A stretch of 64,000 nucleotides of DNA from NCBI RefSeq assembly GCF_900104265.1, contig NZ_FNJJ01000007.1, forward strand, positions 62,131 through 126,130. Direction: 5' to 3'. Under the pieces are notes generated by a model that did not search any database, was not told the DNA's origin, and worked only from the letters and a program-made list of their open reading frames with translations. Shown piece after piece: positions 58,065-64,000 of the stretch. Each line of letters begins with the position of its first letter. The stretch's first letter is position 1. Made by a program: the position numbers and the translations under genes. The stretch comes from Ectopseudomonas guguanensis. Lineage in GTDB: Bacteria; Pseudomonadota; Gammaproteobacteria; Pseudomonadales; Pseudomonadaceae.

Positions 58065-59261
58065 CTAGCCGCAAACTCGCGCGATGGCGGCAGCCAGCTG
58101 CTCCAGGCGGGTGGCGTCCAACCCGGCGACGTTGGCGCGGCCACTGCCGACCATGTACACGCTGAATTCCTCACGCAGGCGCTGCACCTGCACGGGCGTC
58201 AGGCCGGTGTAGGAGAACATGCCGCGCTGCTCGGCGATATGCGCGAAACGCTCACTCAAACCGTGCGGTGCCAGCGCCTCGACCAGGCCGCGACGCAGGC
58301 TGGCGACGCGCAGGCGCATGCTCTCCAGTTCGTCCTGCCACAGCTTCCTGAGCTCGGCGTCGCCGAGAATCTCGGCCACCACTGCGGCGCCGTGGGCCGG
58401 CGGCGTCGACCACTGGTTGCGGGCGAGGTAGGCCAGTTGGCTGCGGATGTCGACGAGCTTGTCGGCATCGCCGGCGCAGACGATCAGCGCGCCGGTGCGC
58501 TCGCGATACAGGCCGAAGTTCTTCGAGCAGGAGCTGGTGATCAGCAGCTCCGGCAGTTCGGCGGCGAACAGGCGCACCGCCCAGGCGTCCTGCTCCAGGC
58601 CGTCGCCGAAGCCCTGGTAGGCGAAGTCGATCAGCGGCAGCAGCTCGCGCGCTTTGACCACCTCGAGCACACGCTTGAAGTCGCGCGGGCTGAGGTCGAA
58701 GCCGGTGGGGTTGTGGCAGCAGGCGTGCAGCAGCACCACATCGCCCTTGGGCAGGTGGGCCAGCGCCGCGATCATCGCCTCTACGTCGAGGCGGTTGTCA
58801 GCGCCGACGTAGGGGTAGTGGCCGACCTTGAGGCCGGCCTCGGCGAAAAGCGTCTCGTGGATCGGCCAGGTCGGGGCGCTGAGCCAGATGCCGCGTCCTG
58901 GCAGACAGTGGCGGATGAAATCGCCCGCCAGACGCAATGCACCGGTACCACCCGGTGTTTGCGTTGCGCCGGCGCGCTGCTCGGTCAGCAGCGGCGAGTT
59001 GGCCCCCAGCACCAACTGGCTCAGGCGCTCGCCGAACGCCGCATCGCCATGGCCGCCGACGTAGGTCTTGGTCAGTTCGCTGTCGAGCAGGCGCTGCTCG
59101 GCCAGCTTCACTGCGTGAGGAATTGGCGTCAGGCCCTGGGCGTCCTTGTACACGCCGACGCCCAGGTCCAGCTTGGCCGCGTTGCGGTCCTGGCGATAGG
59201 CTTCCATCAGGCTCAGGATCGGGTCGCCCGGCACCCGGACGAGGCTGGCGAAATGGCTCAC
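58065..59261 (-). CDS. phhC: Aromatic amino acid aminotransferase
   Basis: A 398-residue class I PLP aminotransferase of the AspC/TyrB group: [20 protein letters not shown] at the N-terminus, [13 protein letters not shown] around the PLP Asn, the PLP lysine in [16 protein letters not shown], and RANVAGLD with the carboxylate-binding Arg region near the end (SGRANVAG). It takes tyrosine or phenylalanine to the keto acid. The GTG start at 59261 overlaps the phhB stop by GTGA, so it belongs to the phhABC operon. Confidence 0.93.
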   Translation of the reverse strand: MSHFASLVRVPGDPILSLMEAYRQDRNAAKLDLGVGVYKDAQGLTPIPHAVKLAEQRLLDSELTKTYVGGHGDAAFGERLSQLVLGANSPLLTEQRAGATQTPGGTGALRLAGDFIRHCLPGRGIWLSAPTWPIHETLFAEAGLKVGHYPYVGADNRLDVEAMIAALAHLPKGDVVLLHACCHNPTGFDLSPRDFKRVLEVVKARELLPLIDFAYQGFGDGLEQDAWAVRLFAAELPELLITSSCSKNFGLYRERTGALIVCAGDADKLVDIRSQLAYLARNQWSTPPAHGAAVVAEILGDAELRKLWQDELESMRLRVASLRRGLVEALAPHGLSERFAHIAEQRGMFSYTGLTPVQVQRLREEFSVYMVGSGRANVAGLDATRLEQLAAAIARVCG

Positions 59262-59611
59262 TTGCGACCCTCGGCGGCGGCGGCGAGCACATCGGTGCGC
59301 GCGGCCATGATGAAGTCGTTGCGGTGCAGGCCGCGCATCTCGTGGCTCCACCAGGTGACGGTGACCTTGCCCCATTCGGTGAGCAGGGCCGGGTGATGGC
59401 CGACTTCCTCGGCGATGGCGCCAACGGCGTTGGTGAAGGCCAGGGCGTGGCGGAAGTTCTTGAACAGGTAAACGCGCTCCAGCTCCATATGGTCGCCGCG
59501 CACCTCGATGTTCCAGTCCGGAATCTCGCGGATCAGTTCGGCCAGTTCTTCATCGGACACCTTCGGCGCGTCGGCGCGGCAGGCTTCGCATTGGGCTTGG
59601 GCAAGGCTCAT
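59258..59611 (-). CDS. phhB: Pterin-4a-carbinolamine dehydratase
   Basis: A 117-residue protein, the family length. It contains [18 protein letters not shown] and [20 protein letters not shown], with the catalytic His-His pair and the conserved W. It regenerates the tetrahydropterin cofactor of PhhA and is needed for phenylalanine hydroxylase activity. It is translationally coupled to phhC; phhA lies upstream beyond a 214-base REP-containing gap. Confidence 0.95.
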   Translation of the reverse strand: MSLAQAQCEACRADAPKVSDEELAELIREIPDWNIEVRGDHMELERVYLFKNFRHALAFTNAVGAIAEEVGHHPALLTEWGKVTVTWWSHEMRGLHRNDFIMAARTDVLAAAAEGRK

Positions 59612-59631
59612 GAGGATTCTCCTGATTGTTC

Positions 59632-59820
59632 GTAGCCCGGATGAAATCCGGGACCGAGTCTACGGGCGATCCCGGATTTCATCCGGGCTACTCGCTGAAT
59701 AGATTTTCGTAGGGTGGAAAACCGCGAAGCGTTTTCCACCGCAATGGTCAAAGGGAAGATAGCGTGAACCACCTGCCCTCTCGCCCGACCCCTCTCCCAT
59801 AAATGGGCGAGAGGGACTTG
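59632..59820. repeat. REP-E pair, REP-B-like pair and CTCTC hairpin in the phhA-phhB gap
   Basis: GTAGCCCGGATGAAATCCGG...CCGGATTTCATCCGGGCTAC (59632-59691), GTAGGGTGGAAAACCGC...GCGTTTTCCACC (59709-59740) and CCCTCTCGCCCGACC...GGGCGAGAGGG (about 59779-59817). Such structures inside an operon usually act on message decay between phhA and phhB. Confidence 0.8.
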
Positions 59821-59825
59821 TAGGG

Positions 59826-60611
59826 CTACGCGGCTTTCGGCGGAAATTTCGGTGCGTGCAGGCCCATCTGCATGGCCTGGTGCACCAGCGCCATGATGTC
59901 TTCGTGGGCCAGCTCGAACAGGCGCTTGAGTTCGGGCAGAACGAAATACACCGGCTGCAGGATGTCGATGCGGTACGGCGTGCGCATCGCCTCCAGCGGG
60001 TCGAAGGCCTGGTGCTCGGGCACGTCGGACAGAGCGTAGAGGGTCTCCTTCGGCGAGGAGAGGATGCCGCCGCCGTAGATGCGCCTGCCGGCCGGGGTGT
60101 CGAGCAGGCCGAATTCGATGGTCAGCCAGTACAGCCGCGCCAGGTAGACGCGCTCTTCCTTGCTCGCCTTGAGGCCGAGCTTGCCGTAGGTGTGGGTGAA
60201 TTCGGCGAACCAGGGGTTGGTCAGCAGCGGGCAGTGGCCAAAGATCTCGTGGAAGATGTCCGGTTCCTGCAGGTAGTCCAGTTCTTCCGGGGTGCGGATG
60301 AAGGTGGCCACGGGGAATTGCTTGCTGGCCAGCAGCTCGAAGAAGGTCTGGAACGGGATCAGCGCCGGCACCCGCGCCACGCGCCAGCCGGTGCTGGCCT
60401 CGAGCACGCGGTTGATCTCGCCGAGCTGGGGAATGCGCTCGTGCGGCAGGCCGAGCTGTTCGATACCGTCCAGGTATTCCTGGCAGGCGCGATTCTCGAT
60501 CACCTTCAGCTGTCGGGTGATCAGGGTGTTCCACACCTGATGCTCGGCTTCGGGGTAGTGGATAAAGCCGCTGTCGTCCGGTTCCCGGGCCAGGTACTGC
60601 GTAGTCTTCAT
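59826..60611 (-). CDS. phhA: Phenylalanine-4-hydroxylase
   Basis: A 261-residue iron- and tetrahydropterin-dependent monooxygenase. The Fe ligands are His121 and His126 (PDIFHEIFGHCPLL) and Glu166 (YWLTIEFGLL). The N-terminal regulatory ACT domain of the animal enzyme is absent, as in bacterial forms. It converts phenylalanine to tyrosine. ATG 60611 has CAAGGAGGCATCG upstream. It is divergent from phhR, which activates it, with a TyrR-type box in between. Confidence 0.96.
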   Translation of the reverse strand: MKTTQYLAREPDDSGFIHYPEAEHQVWNTLITRQLKVIENRACQEYLDGIEQLGLPHERIPQLGEINRVLEASTGWRVARVPALIPFQTFFELLASKQFPVATFIRTPEELDYLQEPDIFHEIFGHCPLLTNPWFAEFTHTYGKLGLKASKEERVYLARLYWLTIEFGLLDTPAGRRIYGGGILSSPKETLYALSDVPEHQAFDPLEAMRTPYRIDILQPVYFVLPELKRLFELAHEDIMALVHQAMQMGLHAPKFPPKAA

Positions 60612-60723
60612 CGATGCCTCCTTGAGGGGGCTGTTGTTCTTGTCTTGGACACAGGTTTAACCCGCCTGCGCGGGCGACGGCAGGCTGGGCGGCGAGGGCT
60701 TTGGGGTGTGAAAAGGGCAAAAC

Positions 60724-60741
60724 TGTAAAGTTTGGGTTACG
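60724..60741. promoter_or_regulatory. PhhR (TyrR-type) box
   Basis: TGTAAAGTTTGGGTTACG, a TGTAAA-N6-TTTACA type site with a perfect left and a four-of-six right half. It lies 113 bases before phhA. Confidence 0.55.
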
Positions 60742-60864
60742 CGTTTGCCTGAATCGCCAGATATCGGCTTGCTGCTCGGTCATGCTGTCACATATTCTTG
60801 ACGGAAATTACGCCGCTCAGTCGATTTTCCGAGGCGGCCCATAACAAGACCAAGAGCCTGAGCC

Positions 60865-62414
<1,550 letters not shown>

Positions 62415-62418
<4 letters not shown>

Positions 62419-62670
62419 GGTGCGCCATGCGCACCAAGGCTTTTCTGGTGCCGGTGATGCCCGTAATTTTCGGTGCGCGCGGCGCACCCTACCTTATCGG
62501 CTCGCTGCGCAGGTGGGGGCTGCGGCGTAGGGTGCGCCATGCGCACCAAAGCTTCGCTGGTGCCGGTGATGCCCGCCATTCTCGGTGCGCACGGCGCACC
62601 CTACGGGATCGTGGCAGTATCCCAATGGTCCGGCTGAGCCCACGGCTTTGGTGCGCACGGCGCACCCTAC
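62415..62670. repeat. Two tandem REP-A pairs plus a single copy
   Basis: GTAGGGTGCGCCATGCGCAC starts at 62415 and 62527. Each is followed by a near-identical spacer (GCTGGTGCCGGTGATGCCCG or close) and the inverse GGTGCGCRCGGCGCACCCTA. A last inverse copy ends at 62670. The unit period is about 112 bases. The first base pair of the array overlaps the phhR stop codon. Confidence 0.9.
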
Positions 62671-62685
62671 GGATCGCGATACCTG

Positions 62686-63246
62686 TCAATCCGCCTTGCC
62701 GCCGCGCCAGGCGGCGATCACGCGCTCGCGCATCGCCTGCCTGTCCTGCAGGCGGTCGATCATCCGCTCGGCCAGGTCGATCCAGTAGGGATCGGCCTTG
62801 GCCTGAGCCACCGACAGTTGCGATGCGAGATTGGCCCAGGCCCGCGGCAGGCGCGGCGGCCGAGCGGCGAAGCCGCCATCTCTGTCGCGCGCCAGATAGC
62901 GCACGCGACGGATGCCAGCCAGCAGGATACGGCCGTAGCACATCAGGCAGGGCTCCAGGCTGACATAGAGCGCCAGGCCGCTGCGGTCGAGTTGCGGATA
63001 CTCGGCTTCCAGCTGATCGAGCACCTGCATCTCGGCATGCGCGGCGCTGGCATAGGGCCCGGCGAACACCTGATTGCGGCTGCTGCACAGCAGTTCACCG
63101 GCCTCGTCGACCAGTACGGCGCCGACCGCGTAACAGCCTTCCTCGATTGCGAGCAGGGCCTGTTCACAACACAACCTGGCCCAGGTGTCATCGACCTGGG
63201 TGCTGGCCGGTGCCTGCTGCAGCAGGCTGAGGTGCTCGGGCTTCAT
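62686..63246 (-). CDS. Nucleoside/guanine deaminase (CMP/dCMP deaminase family)
   Basis: A 186-residue zinc-dependent deaminase. The metal and catalytic residues are in AAHAEMQVLDQ (His and Glu) and LEPCLMCYGRIL (two Cys), in the order and spacing of the cytidine-deaminase fold. It resembles guanine-deaminase or tRNA-adenosine-deaminase-like proteins more than cytidine deaminase, but the substrate cannot be fixed. ATG 63246 (MKPEHLSLLQQ) follows CAGGAGCCCGT. The 29-residue upstream extension is rejected. Confidence 0.85.
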   Translation of the reverse strand: MKPEHLSLLQQAPASTQVDDTWARLCCEQALLAIEEGCYAVGAVLVDEAGELLCSSRNQVFAGPYASAAHAEMQVLDQLEAEYPQLDRSGLALYVSLEPCLMCYGRILLAGIRRVRYLARDRDGGFAARPPRLPRAWANLASQLSVAQAKADPYWIDLAERMIDRLQDRQAMRERVIAAWRGGKAD

Positions 63247-63425
63247 ACGGGCTCCTGCACGGGCTGGAAGGACATTATGGTCGCCCCTGTGGCCGCTGCT
63301 GCCGTACGACCTTGGTGCAATAGGCGCGGACACCGCACTGCGGCGACACTTCTCTCACCCGATCATCCTGCGTGATAAGGGTGCAAGCGTTTCCGCATTT
63401 CTTCCGAGGAATGCCTTGAATGGGC

Positions 63426-63452
63426 GGGCGACCAATTGGTCGCCCTTTTTTT
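63426..63452 (+). terminator. Strong intrinsic terminator without an obvious upstream gene
   Basis: GGGCGACC-AATT-GGTCGCCC followed by TTTTTTT on the plus strand. Both neighbouring genes run on the minus strand, so it implies a short plus-strand transcript beginning between about 63260 and 63400. Confidence 0.8.
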
Positions 63453-63537
63453 CATTTTGGCGCGCTGCAGCCTGTGAGACGTGCGCACCGGTGTGGCCAT
63501 ATGCAGCCGCCGCTTGTGGCGGGTGCGTTCAGCGGCT

Positions 63538-64000
63538 TCAGAGGCCGGCGTCCTGCATCCACTTCGGCTTGGGATAGCGGCGATCCGCTTTGCCGGCCTT
63601 GAGGATGGCGCCTGGCACGTCGTGGCCGATCAGCTCGGGCAGGGTGGCAGCGGCGTCGAGCAGGGCGTCGAGGTTCACGCCGGTGTCCAGGCCCATGCGC
63701 TGGAACATGTGCACCAGGTCCTCGGTGCAGATATTGCCGCTGGCACCCGGCGCGTAGGGGCAACCGCCAAGGCCGCCGAGCGAGGCGTCGAAGCGGTCGA
63801 TGCCGGCATTCAGCGCCGCCAGGGCGTTGGCCAGGCCCATGCCGCGGGTGTTGTGAAAATGCGCGGTGAACACCGCCTCGGGCCAGCGTTGCAGCGACTC
63901 GCGGCAGATGCGCTCGACCTGCGCCGGGTCGGCCATGCCGGTGGTGTCGCACAGGGTCACGCCCTGTACGCCGATCTCCAGCAATCGCTCGGTCAGCTCA
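63538..64000 (-). CDS. Hydroxymethylglutaryl-CoA lyase, 5' part outside window
   Basis: The visible C-terminal half of a DRE-TIM metallolyase. Metal ligands are in TAHFHNTRGMGLANALA (His-x-His), and the flexible loop GGLGGCPYAPGASGN contains the catalytic Cys. It cleaves HMG-CoA to acetoacetate and acetyl-CoA in leucine breakdown, as known for the family. The frame is open across the right edge and lacks its start. Related lyases of isoprenoid catabolism are possible. Confidence 0.9.
   Translation of the reverse strand, partial: ELTERLLEIGVQGVTLCDTTGMADPAQVERICRESLQRWPEAVFTAHFHNTRGMGLANALAALNAGIDRFDASLGGLGGCPYAPGASGNICTEDLVHMFQRMGLDTGVNLDALLDAAATLPELIGHDVPGAILKAGKADRRYPKPKWMQDAGL

Noticed and set aside
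63382..63397. PurR-like operator TGCAAGCGTTTCCGCA upstream of the deaminase gene
   Set aside because: Partial match to a LacI/PurR-type site, but imperfect symmetry and over 130 bases from the gene. Kept only as a note.

Overview
The window is a chromosomal segment of a high-GC gammaproteobacterium, almost certainly Pseudomonas. Supporting signs are the NrdR-controlled class Ia nrdAB genes, the hexR/zwf-pgl-eda Entner-Doudoroff block, the phhR/phhABC phenylalanine catabolism block, a PcpS-type phosphopantetheinyl transferase, and abundant Pseudomonas-style REP sequences with their RAYT transposases. The maltotetraose-forming amylase and the glucosylglycerol-phosphate synthase/phosphatase fusion point (inference) to the stutzeri/mendocina/oleovorans/alcaligenes side of the genus.

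Layout. 1-6.6 kb holds small metabolic genes: methyltransferase, sterol-desaturase-like protein, azoreductase with a divergent LysR regulator, a toxin-antitoxin pair whose toxin is frameshifted, a decayed FAD oxidase and a DUF421 protein. 6.6-12.4 kb is accessory DNA: a RAYT with its own REP family, an orphan lipoprotein next to a gene remnant, a Bro-N protein, two small exported or membrane proteins, a large imperfect inverted repeat with a perfect hairpin at its centre, and an AT-rich soluble histidine kinase/response regulator pair. 12.4-24.3 kb holds nrdB, nrdA and their control region, an RstAB-type two-component system, pcpS with REP-linked duplicated tails, a candidate sRNA, an LplT-PlsC-type fusion, and a guanidine-II riboswitch with its SMR exporter. 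24.3-32.3 kb holds a BASS transporter, hexR and its operator, zwf-pgl-eda, an aldo/keto reductase and an HBM-type chemoreceptor.

33-50.5 kb is a starch/maltodextrin regulon: malM, lamB, secreted maltotetraohydrolase, malEFG, malT, a GH13 alpha-glucosidase and malK. It is interrupted by a RAYT, by a tandem array of five REP pairs, and by a gene for a kinase-fold protein divergent from malE. Starch would be cut outside the cell to maltotetraose, cross the outer membrane by LamB and the inner membrane by MalEFGK, and be hydrolysed to glucose in the cytoplasm. No malQ, malP or glk is visible here. Three or four copies of a bipartite motif (CTACGCC-N15-GGGGAGG) precede the mal transcription units and are the likely MalT sites.

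50.5-64 kb holds an alpha/beta hydrolase overlapping an unknown protein with its own GxSxG motif, a YciI-like and a VOC/PhnB-like protein, the compatible-solute enzyme GgpPS with an MFS transporter, phhC-phhB-phhA with divergent phhR, a guanine-deaminase-type enzyme, and the 3' end of an HMG-CoA lyase gene. At least seven REP-like palindrome families fill the intergenic spaces. No tRNA, rRNA, CRISPR array or complete classical IS element was seen.
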